From Acidobacteriota bacterium (lineage in GTDB: Bacteria; Acidobacteriota; Thermoanaerobaculia; Gp7-AA8; JAHWKK01), in the NCBI GenBank assembly GCA_019347945.1, contig JAHWKK010000011.1:1-64000 (forward strand): a stretch of DNA of 64,000 bases, in the 5' to 3' direction. Shown here piece after piece: positions 43,798 through 52,079 of this stretch. The notes below the pieces were generated by a model. It had not been told where the DNA came from, did not search any database, and was given only the letters and a program-made list of their open reading frames with translations. The stretch's first letter is position 1; the number at the start of each line of letters is the position of its first letter. A program made the position numbers and the translations under genes.

Positions 43798-44762
43798 CTC
43801 GGATTTCGGGCAGCTGCGGCTCCTCAGGGTCACCTTTCATTCTCAAAGAAGCCTCCCCTTTCCCGTGCCGCTTCCAGCTCGGCGATGCTGTCGTGTCGAT
43901 CGAGGGTGATTCAGCTCTCGAGCGAAGGTTCAGCGCCATTCTCGGTGATTGCGCGACTGAGAAGGCCCATCGGGATCTCCCGTCCGTATCCGTGACCGTC
44001 CTCGAAGGTCGAGCTGTTCTCGCCTACCCCGGATCCCGCCTTGATCTCGGCGGGTTTCTCGTGGGGCTGATGGGAGCCGCGGCGCTTCCGGTCTCGGACG
44101 ACGCGGTCCTGCTCGGGGGAGCGAACGAGTGGCGGGGGCAGGTCGCCAACCTCGCGATCAACGTCGCAATGGCAATCCAGCCCGGCGTGATGTTCTTCCA
44201 CGCCGGATCGGTCAGCCTTTCCGGCCGGGGGGCCATGATCGTAGGGCCGAAGGGAGCGGGCAAGTCGACCCTTTCGCTCGCACTCGCCGCCCGCGGACAC
44301 CAGATCCTCGGAGACGAGCTGGCCGCCGTCCGGGTCTCGACCGGAGTTCTCCTTCCCGTGCCCCGCGCATGCTCGATCCGCCCCGGCATCAGGAGCAAGC
44401 TGATCAGACGGCGGCTCGAGGCGCTCGACGCTGAGCAAGAGACCCTGCCCGACGGTTCGATCAGACAGCGGGTGAGGCTCACCAGCCTCTTTCCCGGAAT
44501 CGAATTCTCTCCGGTGCCTCTCCACGCCGTGATCTTCCTCCGCTCGTTCGCGGGCAAACCAAGGCTCGAGCGCTTTGCTCCGACGCTGGAGGATTCGACG
44601 CTCCTTCAAACGCTTGGTGCCGGCCTTCTCCCTCCGGATCCTCTGCGCGCCTTCCGTCTGCTACGGATTCTCACCTCGAAACCCGCATATCATCTGGATG
44701 TCGGCGCGCCCGAGGCGACGTCCGCACTCATCGAACGAACGATGGAGGAATCATGTCACTGA
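43782..44762 (+). CDS. HprK-related kinase-like protein
   Basis: About 326 residues. The middle shows a P-loop GPKGAGKSTLSLAL (about residues 150-163) preceded by FFHAGSVSLSGRGAMIV and followed by GHQILGDELAAV, the HPr kinase C-domain pattern with an acidic Walker-B-like site. Related kinases accompany PqqD-like and NTP_transf_5 proteins in peptide-modification and exosortase-linked loci and in some lasso clusters, where the peptide C-terminal residue is phosphorylated. The start is TTG at 43782 or GTG at 43785, inside the peptide gene; no other start is available upstream of the conserved region. It overlaps the next gene by 10 bases. Confidence 0.8.
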   Translation: MVGDVARISGSCGSSGSPFILKEASPFPCRFQLGDAVVSIEGDSALERRFSAILGDCATEKAHRDLPSVSVTVLEGRAVLAYPGSRLDLGGFLVGLMGAAALPVSDDAVLLGGANEWRGQVANLAINVAMAIQPGVMFFHAGSVSLSGRGAMIVGPKGAGKSTLSLALAARGHQILGDELAAVRVSTGVLLPVPRACSIRPGIRSKLIRRRLEALDAEQETLPDGSIRQRVRLTSLFPGIEFSPVPLHAVIFLRSFAGKPRLERFAPTLEDSTLLQTLGAGLLPPDPLRAFRLLRILTSKPAYHLDVGAPEATSALIERTMEESCH

Positions 44763-45310
44763 CCGTACGACAGCGAGCCGAATGGATCGCCACCTTCCGC
44801 TACACCGAGGTCTTTCTCATGGAAACGCTGGCCAGATGGACCCCGACGACTCCGGAAATGGAGGTGAAAGTTCTCTTCGGCCGTCACATCTGGGAGACGG
44901 CGCAGCATGCCGATGCGCTCGGGAAACGGACCTACGAGCAGCGCGCGCCGATGCACTTCACCCAGGCTCCCGACGATCAGTTCTCGTCGTGGCTGGATGA
45001 GATGGCGACGGTCGAGGGAGCTGCCGACCGGCTCGCGGCGATGTACGACATCACGATTCCGGCGCTGGGGAAGCTCTACGATAAGTATCTCGATCTGACC
45101 GACCACCTGCTCGATGCGCCGAGCGTGAAAGTGATCGAGCGGATCCGCTGGGGAGTCGAGAGGATGACGACGGATGTGGAAGAGCTCCGCGAAAAACTTC
45201 CCGGACTCCGGGAACGCAGCGACCGGATCGCGAGTCTGCAGAAATCGCTCGAAGCGACTGACCGGTTCGTCGTCCACCGTCGCGACGTTGCCGAGGAGGC
45301 GTCGGCATGA
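44753..45310 (+). CDS. Ferritin-like protein 1 (putative diiron, short)
   Basis: A 185-residue, mostly helical protein. EVFLMETLARW and IWETAQHADALGKR (about residues 17-60) give the E and ExxH pattern of ferritin-like diiron sites; later VIERIRWGVERM (about 126-137) supplies further Glu residues but no clear second ExxH, so the site may be incomplete. Strong GGAGG before the ATG. It is the first of three consecutive ferritin-like genes, each overlapping the next, so the proteins are probably made in fixed amounts and may form a complex. Confidence 0.68.
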   Translation: MSLTVRQRAEWIATFRYTEVFLMETLARWTPTTPEMEVKVLFGRHIWETAQHADALGKRTYEQRAPMHFTQAPDDQFSSWLDEMATVEGAADRLAAMYDITIPALGKLYDKYLDLTDHLLDAPSVKVIERIRWGVERMTTDVEELREKLPGLRERSDRIASLQKSLEATDRFVVHRRDVAEEASA

Positions 45311-46116
45311 ACCGCGAAACGATCGAAATCAGAGGCTTCACTCTACGAAAGGACCCCGCCCGCGAGGAGTGTTTCACCGTCGTCCACCGCGACGTCGACA
45401 TGCACGAGTATGCGGACATGTCGCTCGTGGCGAGACAGGAGCGACTCCACCGGCACATGAACAACGAGATCGGCGGGATCGAGATCGCGGCGCAGATGCT
45501 GGTTGACTTTCCCGACGCTCCGTGGGAGCTGCGGATGGAGCTCGCGCGTCAGTGCTGGGACGAAACGCGTCACGTGGAGCTGCTCCACCGGCGGCTCGTG
45601 GAGCTGGGGGGCCACAAGGGGCAGTTCCCGATCTCCAACTTCGAATGGTGCGTGACGAATCTCCTCGACCACATTGCCGCCCGCCTGGCGCTGCAGAACC
45701 GCACCCTCGAGGCTGGGCAGATGGACATCCTCGGCAAGATCACGCGCGCCTGGCGGGAGGTCGGCGACGATGAGACTGCGCGCGTGCTCGAAGGCATTCT
45801 GGCCGACGAGATTCAGCACGTTCGCTTCGCCAACCAGTGGATTCGACGAATGGTGGAAAAGGACAGACGAGTTCTGCTCGCAGTCGCAAACGCGATGGTA
45901 ACTCTTCGAAGGGCAAACGATGCTCTTGCGCCGGAGCCCGGCGAAGTCAACAAAGTCGGGGTGCCCGTGTCGAATCCAAACAATAAGACTCTCGATGTGA
46001 ATATCACGGATCGAAAAATAGCCGATTTCACGGATGAGGAAATCGAAGTAGTGCTGCGGCAGGCGGGATTCAAGTCGATCGCGCCAACCGACAAAGGCGC
46101 AGGGGCAACAGCGTGA
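45307..46116 (+). CDS. DUF455-like ferritin-fold putative diiron enzyme 2
   Basis: A 269-residue protein. The diiron ligand set of the ferritin-like fold is visible in order: HMNNEIGGIEIAAQ (about residues 49-62), WDETRHVELL (about 85-94), LQNRTLEAG (about 130) and LADEIQHVRF (about 164-173). This matches the DUF455 group. Related ferritin-like oxidases act on small molecules and on tRNA or peptides. It starts in the stop of the preceding gene and ends in the start of the next (GTGA). Confidence 0.83.
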   Translation: MNRETIEIRGFTLRKDPAREECFTVVHRDVDMHEYADMSLVARQERLHRHMNNEIGGIEIAAQMLVDFPDAPWELRMELARQCWDETRHVELLHRRLVELGGHKGQFPISNFEWCVTNLLDHIAARLALQNRTLEAGQMDILGKITRAWREVGDDETARVLEGILADEIQHVRFANQWIRRMVEKDRRVLLAVANAMVTLRRANDALAPEPGEVNKVGVPVSNPNNKTLDVNITDRKIADFTDEEIEVVLRQAGFKSIAPTDKGAGATA

Positions 46117-46853
46117 AACCATTGCCAGAGCATCTGTTCGGCGACGAGCCAGCGCGGGATGAAAGATTTCACGTCGAGCAGAGATGGATCAATCTCGCGA
46201 ACTACGCCAACGGCGATCCGAAGAAGGAGTTCGAGTTCTTCCATCGCCAGATGAACGAGGAGATCAACGGGCTCGAGAACTCGGCTCGCTGCATCAGCGA
46301 CTTTCCCGATGTGGACTGGGATCTCCGGATGCAGCTCGCCCGGCAATGCTCGGACGAAGCCCGTCACGTCGTGATGTTCCGCGAGATTTTCGAGCGGCGC
46401 GGAGGGGAAGTCGGGCAGTTCCCGATCATCAACTTCCAGTACCGGATCATCACCCGTCTCGACTCGCTCGCAGCGAGGATGGCCGTGCAGAACCGGAGCT
46501 TCGAAGCGGACGGGCTCGATGCGATCCGCTTCGCACTCGAAGAGGCGCGCGAGAGCGGGGACGAGGAGCTGGCGACGCTTTTCGATGCGCAGCTCGCCGA
46601 TGAGATCAACCATGTCCGCTTCGCCAATCAGTGGATCCACATTCTCGCGAAGCGCAATCCGGCGGTCGTGCTGAGCGTTGCGCGGGCGCTCACCGAGGCG
46701 CAGCAGGCATTTCAGTCGACGATGGAGGGGGATACGGCAACGGTCAGGTACGAAGTCAATGATCAGGTTCGGAAAGAGGCAGGCTTCGACGAGAACGAGG
46801 TACGTCTCGCGCGAGAGGCCTCGATCCAGCGGAGGGTCGGCGGGACGTCATGA
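46113..46853 (+). CDS. DUF455-like ferritin-fold putative diiron enzyme 3
   Basis: A 246-residue paralogue of the preceding protein, GTG start at 46113. Ligand motifs are QMNEEINGLENSA (about residues 47-59), SDEARHVVMF (about 82-91), VQNRSFEADG (about 127) and LADEINHVRFANQW (about 160-173). The two paralogues share QFPI(S/I)NF and DEI(Q/N)HVRFANQWI, so they come from a duplication. They may form a heterodimer. The C-terminus after residue 210 is shorter and charged. Coupled by ATGA to the membrane protein gene. Confidence 0.83.
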   Translation: MKPLPEHLFGDEPARDERFHVEQRWINLANYANGDPKKEFEFFHRQMNEEINGLENSARCISDFPDVDWDLRMQLARQCSDEARHVVMFREIFERRGGEVGQFPIINFQYRIITRLDSLAARMAVQNRSFEADGLDAIRFALEEARESGDEELATLFDAQLADEINHVRFANQWIHILAKRNPAVVLSVARALTEAQQAFQSTMEGDTATVRYEVNDQVRKEAGFDENEVRLAREASIQRRVGGTS

Positions 46854-47950
46854 CCGAGCTGGTCCTCCCGAGCGCGAGTGCGCAGGAGAGCCCGATCGCG
46901 CCGGCGACGGCCGAAGCTGCGATCGCACGGGGCTGGATCCAGTCCCCAGCATTCGACCTGGCGCTTTTCGTTCTCTCTCCGATCGTGGGTCTCGTGATCG
47001 TATTCGCGGCCCTGGCGCATCCTATGGGGGCGATGCTCGGTGTGGCGGCGGCCTTCGCGCTCGGTATTCCGCATTACGTCTCGACGCTCACCTTCTATCT
47101 CGGTGACGAGAACCGCACGCACTATTTCAGCCGGCCACTCGCCTTCTTCGCGGCACCCGTCGTCATCTTGGGTCTCGTACTCGTCCTGCGGCTCGTCGAC
47201 CTCCACTCGCCGGTCATTATCGTGATCTTCGTCTGGAACATCTGGCACGTCTCGCTGCAGAGCGCCGGGATTCTCGCAATCTATCGCAACCTGAACGGCG
47301 GACCGGATAGCGAAAAGAGGCTCGCCAAGACGGCTCTTTTCACTCTCGGCGCGACGATGGCCTTCTGGAACCCCGCGACGTTTCCGCCACTCCACGATTT
47401 CATCGAGGGTATCCGGATCGGAGCATATCGAGCGCTGACGCTGACGCTGCTGACGGTGGCCACGACATCCGTTCTCGCGCTCGGCTGGAAGATTCTTCGG
47501 CGCAACCGGCGGATCTCGGCAGCCGAGGGAGCCTTTCTGATCACGAGCCTTCTCCTGTTCCATCCGTATCTCTGGGTCGTCGACGGCGAGCTGGCGACGC
47601 TCGCGATGCTTAGCGGGCATTTCATTCAGTACCTGGCGATTGTCTGGCTGCTGAACGCGAGAAAGTACGCGGCTGCCGAAGGTTCGCGAACCCAGCGGAT
47701 GCTGGGGGGGATCGGGCGGAATCCTGCGCTCGTGATCGGCTTCATGCTCGCGGTCGGCCTCAGCGCATGGCTGGCCTCGAGGGGCGCCACGTATCTCGGC
47801 GTGCCGATGGCGTTCGTGATCGCTCTGAACTCGCTCGCGCTGATTCACTTCCATCTCGACGGTCAGATCTGGGCATTTCGACATCCTTTCGTCCGGCGCA
47901 CGATCGGGCCGTTTCTGATGCCGGAGTCCCGCCGGGCCCGGAATGAATGA
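46850..47950 (+). CDS. His-rich polytopic membrane protein, function unknown
   Basis: A 366-residue protein with about nine hydrophobic helices. Conserved-looking histidines sit at helix edges: GIPHYVSTLTFYLGDENRTH, WNIWHVSLQ, LFHPYLW, GHFIQYLAIVWL and IHFHLDGQIWAFRHPF. This distribution recalls membrane metal enzymes such as the Brp/Blh carotenoid dioxygenase type (GxPH start), but I cannot confirm homology. It overlaps both neighbours (4 and 8 bases), so it belongs to the peptide gene cluster and could be a membrane oxidase or export component. Confidence 0.6.
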   Translation: MTELVLPSASAQESPIAPATAEAAIARGWIQSPAFDLALFVLSPIVGLVIVFAALAHPMGAMLGVAAAFALGIPHYVSTLTFYLGDENRTHYFSRPLAFFAAPVVILGLVLVLRLVDLHSPVIIVIFVWNIWHVSLQSAGILAIYRNLNGGPDSEKRLAKTALFTLGATMAFWNPATFPPLHDFIEGIRIGAYRALTLTLLTVATTSVLALGWKILRRNRRISAAEGAFLITSLLLFHPYLWVVDGELATLAMLSGHFIQYLAIVWLLNARKYAAAEGSRTQRMLGGIGRNPALVIGFMLAVGLSAWLASRGATYLGVPMAFVIALNSLALIHFHLDGQIWAFRHPFVRRTIGPFLMPESRRARNE

Positions 47951-48413
47951 GCGGCTGGCCGCGCCGGCCATGGAACTGCTGGCGCGTACGGGAAAGTCTT
48001 TTGAGGCGCCCGTCAGCGGATCCAGCATGGGCTCGACGATCCCGGAGGGATCCGTCGTTCTCGTCGTTCCATCGACTGAGCCGAGGCGGGGCGACGTCGT
48101 CGCGTTCCGCGAAGGGGAGAGGGTGATCGCGCACCGGCTCTTCTTCGCAGTCCGAGATCACCTCGTCGTGGTCGGCGACGGATACCCCGTGCCCGATCTT
48201 CCGGTTCCGCGTGAGCGCCTCCTCGGCCGGATCGAGAGAGTGAGGCGGACGGCGGAGTGGGAAGAGGTTCCCGGGCGGCCCGGGATCAATCCAGTTCCGC
48301 GACTCGCCGCGGCGATCGTCGCGCTCGCGCTGTTCATCTCGCCACTGCTGGCGAGGAAGCTCGCGGCGGGGATGATCCGGGTCCGGTCGCTGCCAGAGCG
48401 ATCAGACGGATGA
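47943..48413 (+). CDS. S24/S26 signal-peptidase-like serine protease
   Basis: About 156 residues. SGSSMGSTIPEGS (about residues 25-37) carries the Ser-x-Met pattern of signal peptidase/LexA-like proteases; RRGDVVAFREG and VIAHRLFFAV (about 49-73) fit the second and third conserved boxes, with His instead of Lys as the general base as in ER or archaeal-type enzymes. A C-terminal hydrophobic helix (about residues 117-136) anchors it. As the last gene of the coupled run it is the best candidate for cutting the leader of the precursor peptide. Confidence 0.75.
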   Translation: MNERLAAPAMELLARTGKSFEAPVSGSSMGSTIPEGSVVLVVPSTEPRRGDVVAFREGERVIAHRLFFAVRDHLVVVGDGYPVPDLPVPRERLLGRIERVRRTAEWEEVPGRPGINPVPRLAAAIVALALFISPLLARKLAAGMIRVRSLPERSDG

Positions 48414-50273
48414 CTCGCCGAACGCCTCGAACCACCGCTCGAGCGCGAGAATCATCCAGAGTCGTCTCGGATCCTCTTCGCGACGGACGAGCCGGGCGTC
48501 GAAAAGCTCGCTTCGTCCAAACCAGGGCGACTCCTGCGCGGCGACGAGGAGCGGGCGCAGGTCGGATTCGAGCCATCGCTTCTGGGGCGTACCGAAACCG
48601 AGGCTGTCCGTTCGCTCGACGATCTCCTCCGGCACGTACGGCTCGGCCACCGAATGGAGAATCCTCTTCCGCCGCCGGTCGTCCATCCTGAGCTCTGCCG
48701 GCAGCGAAAAGGCGAGCTCGACCAGCCGGTGATCAAGGAACGGAACTCTGGCCTCGAGCGAATGTGCCATCGAGTTCCGGTCGGTGATCCCGAGGACCGT
48801 CGGAATGTTCTCGAAAATGACGTCGCGCACCATGGTCCGGTTCATCGCGTCGAAAGGAAGGTCGAGATCGTCGTCATGCTCGAAAAGCTCACGTGCGATG
48901 AACCATCCCGGGAGATTCCATCGTGGAAGAATCCGGCGCCGGAGCGGAGAGAGGATCTCGCTCCGGACGAGCCGCAGCGGAAACCCGGGATCGCTCCGCG
49001 TGAACAGACCCGCGACGCGGAGAGCGTCGGTCCAACGCCGCTCCTCGGCGAGCGAGCGGACGAGCGTGGGCCGATGCCGGAGGTAGCCGGCGAAGAGCTC
49101 ATCGGCTCCCTGCCCGTCGAGCACGACCCCGACACTTTCCGCCGCGAGCCCGTGCGTCCGGTACTGCGCGGCCACCGGAAGCCCGGTTACCGGAGTCTCC
49201 TGGGCGAGGGTGATCCGGTCGAGATTGGCCGCCACCCACGCGGGGTCCATCGAGATCCGCTGGAGATCGATCGAGTATCGCTGCGCCACGGAGTTAATGA
49301 AGGGAGTCTCGTCGAGATGTCTTTCCGGTGCGTCCGGAAGAACGAATGAGAAGGACCGGCGGGTGCCATTCGAGACCGCAGCCAGCGCGGTGACGAGCGA
49401 CGAATCGAGGCCTCCGGACAGCAGCGTCCCCACGCCCACTTCTGCCGACAGGTGTTCGTTGATGGTTTCCCGCAGAAGCGAATCGAGCTGTTCGACCGCG
49501 TCGTCGTACGAGCCCTCGAATCGATCCGCGCCGAGCGTCCAGAACGTCTCGGGACGAAGCTCGACGGGATCGCCGAGACGGAATATCGCCGTTGACGCCG
49601 TGGGAAAATGCTCGATCCCCTCGAAGAACGTCCACGAGGGCCGTGGCCGCAGACCGGCGAGATAGCGGGCGATCGAGCGGCCATCGGGCGCAATCGGATC
49701 AGAGCCGGCAAAGACGATCTGTTTCGCCTCGGAGGCAAAGTCGATCGCGCCCGCGCGACGATGGACGAAGAGCGGCTTGATGCCCAGCCGGTCTCGCGAG
49801 ACGACGACTCGGCGCTTCTCGAGATCGATCAGCACCATCGCCCACATCCCGCGGAACTCGCGGAAGCAATCGGTTCCCCACTCGCGGAACGCGGCGAGCG
49901 CGACCTCCGTGTCGCTGTGCGTGGTGAACCGGTGCGAACGAGCTTCCAGACGCCGGCGGAGATCGCGGAAGTTGTAGATCTCGCCGTTGAAGGCGATCGC
50001 AAAACGGCCGTCGGGCGTGGACATCGGCTGCCGCGCACCCTCGTCGCAGTCCTGGATCCGGAGCCACCGGAAGGCGAGCGAGAGGATGACCGGAGCACCC
50101 GAGGCGGCCGCTTCGAGCTCCCCGGGAGATTCGCCGCGGATCAGCTCGAGACGCGAAGTGATCGCGAGAAACCCTTCGCCGTCCGGTCCGCGATGGCGGA
50201 TCGGGCGGTGCATCTGCAGGAGCCGGTCGACCTCGTGGCGCTCGTGCGAGAGGATCATGCTGATGCCGCACAT
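48402..50273 (-). CDS. asnB: Asparagine synthetase-like protein 2
   Basis: A 623-residue paralogue of the protein at 38823-40697. The ATG at 50273 gives MCGISMIL, with Cys2 as glutaminase nucleophile. Other motifs are HRGPDGEG, NGEIYNFRDL, LLSGGLDSS (about residue 300) and NSMAHSLEARVPFLDHRL (about 528-545). Its 3' end overlaps the peptidase gene by 12 bases in convergent orientation. In peptide clusters homologous enzymes act as cyclases or amidate carboxylates; here the neighbouring NTP_transf_5 genes and the PqqD/HprK genes make a peptide role possible, though ordinary asparagine synthesis cannot be excluded. Confidence 0.87.
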   Translation of the reverse strand: MCGISMILSHERHEVDRLLQMHRPIRHRGPDGEGFLAITSRLELIRGESPGELEAAASGAPVILSLAFRWLRIQDCDEGARQPMSTPDGRFAIAFNGEIYNFRDLRRRLEARSHRFTTHSDTEVALAAFREWGTDCFREFRGMWAMVLIDLEKRRVVVSRDRLGIKPLFVHRRAGAIDFASEAKQIVFAGSDPIAPDGRSIARYLAGLRPRPSWTFFEGIEHFPTASTAIFRLGDPVELRPETFWTLGADRFEGSYDDAVEQLDSLLRETINEHLSAEVGVGTLLSGGLDSSLVTALAAVSNGTRRSFSFVLPDAPERHLDETPFINSVAQRYSIDLQRISMDPAWVAANLDRITLAQETPVTGLPVAAQYRTHGLAAESVGVVLDGQGADELFAGYLRHRPTLVRSLAEERRWTDALRVAGLFTRSDPGFPLRLVRSEILSPLRRRILPRWNLPGWFIARELFEHDDDLDLPFDAMNRTMVRDVIFENIPTVLGITDRNSMAHSLEARVPFLDHRLVELAFSLPAELRMDDRRRKRILHSVAEPYVPEEIVERTDSLGFGTPQKRWLESDLRPLLVAAQESPWFGRSELFDARLVRREEDPRRLWMILALERWFEAFGESSV

Positions 50274-50358
50274 CATCGTGACTATAACGGGAGCGACCGG
50301 CCGAGCGAGCACGGCGGCGTTTTTCGGGAGTGTCGCGCGGAGACCGTATACTCGCAGC

Positions 50359-50560
50359 GTGGATCTGCCGCCGTCCATCTGGCAAAGACTCAACGATCTC
50401 GCCGGAAACTCCTCCTGGCCTCCGCGTCAGCCGCAAGCGATCGACGCGTTTCTCGCAAAGGCGCATTCCGAAAGGCTGATTCACCTTGCGCACGCTGCGG
50501 AATTTCGACGGCGAGCTCGGCATGGCGCTCGCGTCACGCCGAGGCCGGCGCGCGGAGGCA
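50359..50560 (+). pseudogene. Broken fragment of an NTP_transf_5 nucleotidyltransferase
   Basis: The N-terminus read from GTG at 50359 (VDLPPSIWQRLNDLAGNSSW, then ERLIHLAHAAEF) matches the intact protein at 52080 (MNLPASLWPRLNQFAGNETW, then ERLIHLAHAANF). Just after AAEF, near base 50506, one extra base shifts the frame; the next frame continues the match as DGELGMALASR against PGKLGQMLASR, after which similarity is lost. So this is a partial copy disabled by a single-base shift and truncation. It is divergent from the asparagine-synthetase-like gene. Confidence 0.72.
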
Positions 50561-50722
50561 TCGTCTTCAGGTGCGATTGGGTCCTGGCTGCGCGTTGGAA
50601 ACTCAGCTACTCAGGGTCCCGAACGGCCGCTTTCTGCTGGATGTCGTCGACGTCGGTCTCGATCAATCCCGTTGAACTGCTGCCGCGAAATCGGGTAATG
50701 TGTCCGCCTGAAGGAGTCGCCC

Positions 50723-51982
50723 ATGAAGAAAATCGTCTGCCTCGTTCTCATCTGCCTTCCCAACCTTGTCCTCCAGGCCCAGGATCGACCCCCGGAGGGT
50801 CCTGACGGTCTCGCGACAATCGTCGAGGCCGATACCCTCGCCGGACTGATCAATGGCCTCTACGGAGGTGATGGAATCCAGCTCAAAGAGTTCTTCGGCC
50901 ACGAAGCGCACTTCGAGGGCGAAGGCTTCATCCAGTTCGCGAGGACTCTTCAGTCGACACTCCAGTCGCGGTCGCTCTTTCCCATACCCTCTTCCGTCGG
51001 TGCCATCTCCTACTCGTTCAACGAACAGACGGGAACCTACGAGCGGGTCGAAGGCGCCCTCGGTCCCGTACTGGCCGAGCGTGGAACGACCAGCGGCAAG
51101 GGTTCTCTCAACATCACTCTCGGCTATTCGACTGCCGAGTTCAGCGAGCTCAACGGCAGCGAGGACATCGGTATCGTCCTGAGGCACTGCCTCCGCGAGG
51201 CATGCATCCTGAACAACGATCCCAACCTCCCGATCTATCAGGACTTCATCGATGTGACGATGAACATCAATCTGCGTACCGAAGCGGTCGTCGCATCGAT
51301 CGTCTACGGACTCACCGACGACATCGATGTCGGCCTGGTCCTCCCCTATCTTCACAATGATCTGACGGTCGAAACCAACGCGGTCATCATCAAACAGCCG
51401 GATTCGATCGAAGGCGTTCACAACTTCGACATCGAGCTCGAGACACCCCGGCAGTACGGACGGGCGAGCGCCACCGGCATCGGCGACATCATCGCGCGCA
51501 GTAAGTTCCGTCTCCCGGGCCAGCGCGCTTTCGACATGGCGGCCCTGGTCGACGTCAAATTTCCGTCCGGCAAGGAAGAGGATTTCCTCGGTTCGGGTGA
51601 CCTGACCGTCAAGGGAACGTTCGCGGCATCGAAGCGTGGCACGCGCTTCATCCCGCACGGAAACATCGGATACGAGCTGAACACGGACGACACGAGCCTT
51701 TCATTCTTCGAGTACAGGCTCGGATCCGAAGTATTCATCAATCCGCGGGTCACGCTCGCGCTCGACCTCATCGGGATCATCCGCCCGACGATCCCCGAGG
51801 AGTTCATCGTCGAGGAGCTCGACCTGCAGCTGCTCGATCGATCCGAGATCGACGGTTCGCTGGCGGCAAAGTTTCGAGTCACCGACAATGCCGTCGCCAT
51901 CGTCGATCTGCTCGTTCCACTCAACGACGGAGGAATCCGGCCGGACAACTCGATCACTTTCGGCCTGCAGTGGGGTCTGTAA
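50723..51982 (+). CDS. Outer-membrane transporter-like beta-barrel
   Basis: A 419-residue exported protein: signal peptide MKKIVCLVLICLPNLVLQAQ; many beta strands with FDMAALVDVKFPSGKEEDFL and GSGDLTVKGTFA (about residues 270-300), resembling outer-membrane barrels of the phenol-degradation MetA/transporter type. It ends in LQWGL. AAGGAG precedes the ATG. It sits between the broken and intact NTP_transf_5 copies, and its stop is followed immediately by a 34-base inverted repeat. Its substrate is unknown. Confidence 0.75.
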   Translation: MKKIVCLVLICLPNLVLQAQDRPPEGPDGLATIVEADTLAGLINGLYGGDGIQLKEFFGHEAHFEGEGFIQFARTLQSTLQSRSLFPIPSSVGAISYSFNEQTGTYERVEGALGPVLAERGTTSGKGSLNITLGYSTAEFSELNGSEDIGIVLRHCLREACILNNDPNLPIYQDFIDVTMNINLRTEAVVASIVYGLTDDIDVGLVLPYLHNDLTVETNAVIIKQPDSIEGVHNFDIELETPRQYGRASATGIGDIIARSKFRLPGQRAFDMAALVDVKFPSGKEEDFLGSGDLTVKGTFAASKRGTRFIPHGNIGYELNTDDTSLSFFEYRLGSEVFINPRVTLALDLIGIIRPTIPEEFIVEELDLQLLDRSEIDGSLAAKFRVTDNAVAIVDLLVPLNDGGIRPDNSITFGLQWGL

Positions 51983-51985
51983 GGT

Positions 51986-52077
51986 CGGGGTCGGGTCTGA
52001 ACTTGGAACTTAACTCCGAACAGACTATGGTTTTCTAACGATCTCGGAGTTAAGTTCCAAGTTCAGACCCGACCCCG
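51986..52077. repeat. 34-base perfect inverted repeat with 24-base loop
   Basis: Arms 51986-52019 and 52044-52077 are exact reverse complements; the left arm begins CGGGGTCGGGTCTGAACTTG. The loop is 24 bases and less GC-rich. It starts 3 bases after one stop codon and ends 2 bases before the next ATG. No T-run follows. It could end transcription of the barrel gene, hide the start of the next gene in its stem, or be a REPIN-type mobile extragenic element. Confidence 0.95.
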
Positions 52078-52079
52078 CC

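Noticed and set aside
43326-48413. Classical lasso-peptide cluster
   Set aside because: The YxxP leader, PqqD-like, HprK-like and AsnB-like proteins fit, but the transglutaminase-like leader peptidase is missing and the core lacks a suitable Gly and Asp/Glu ring pair.
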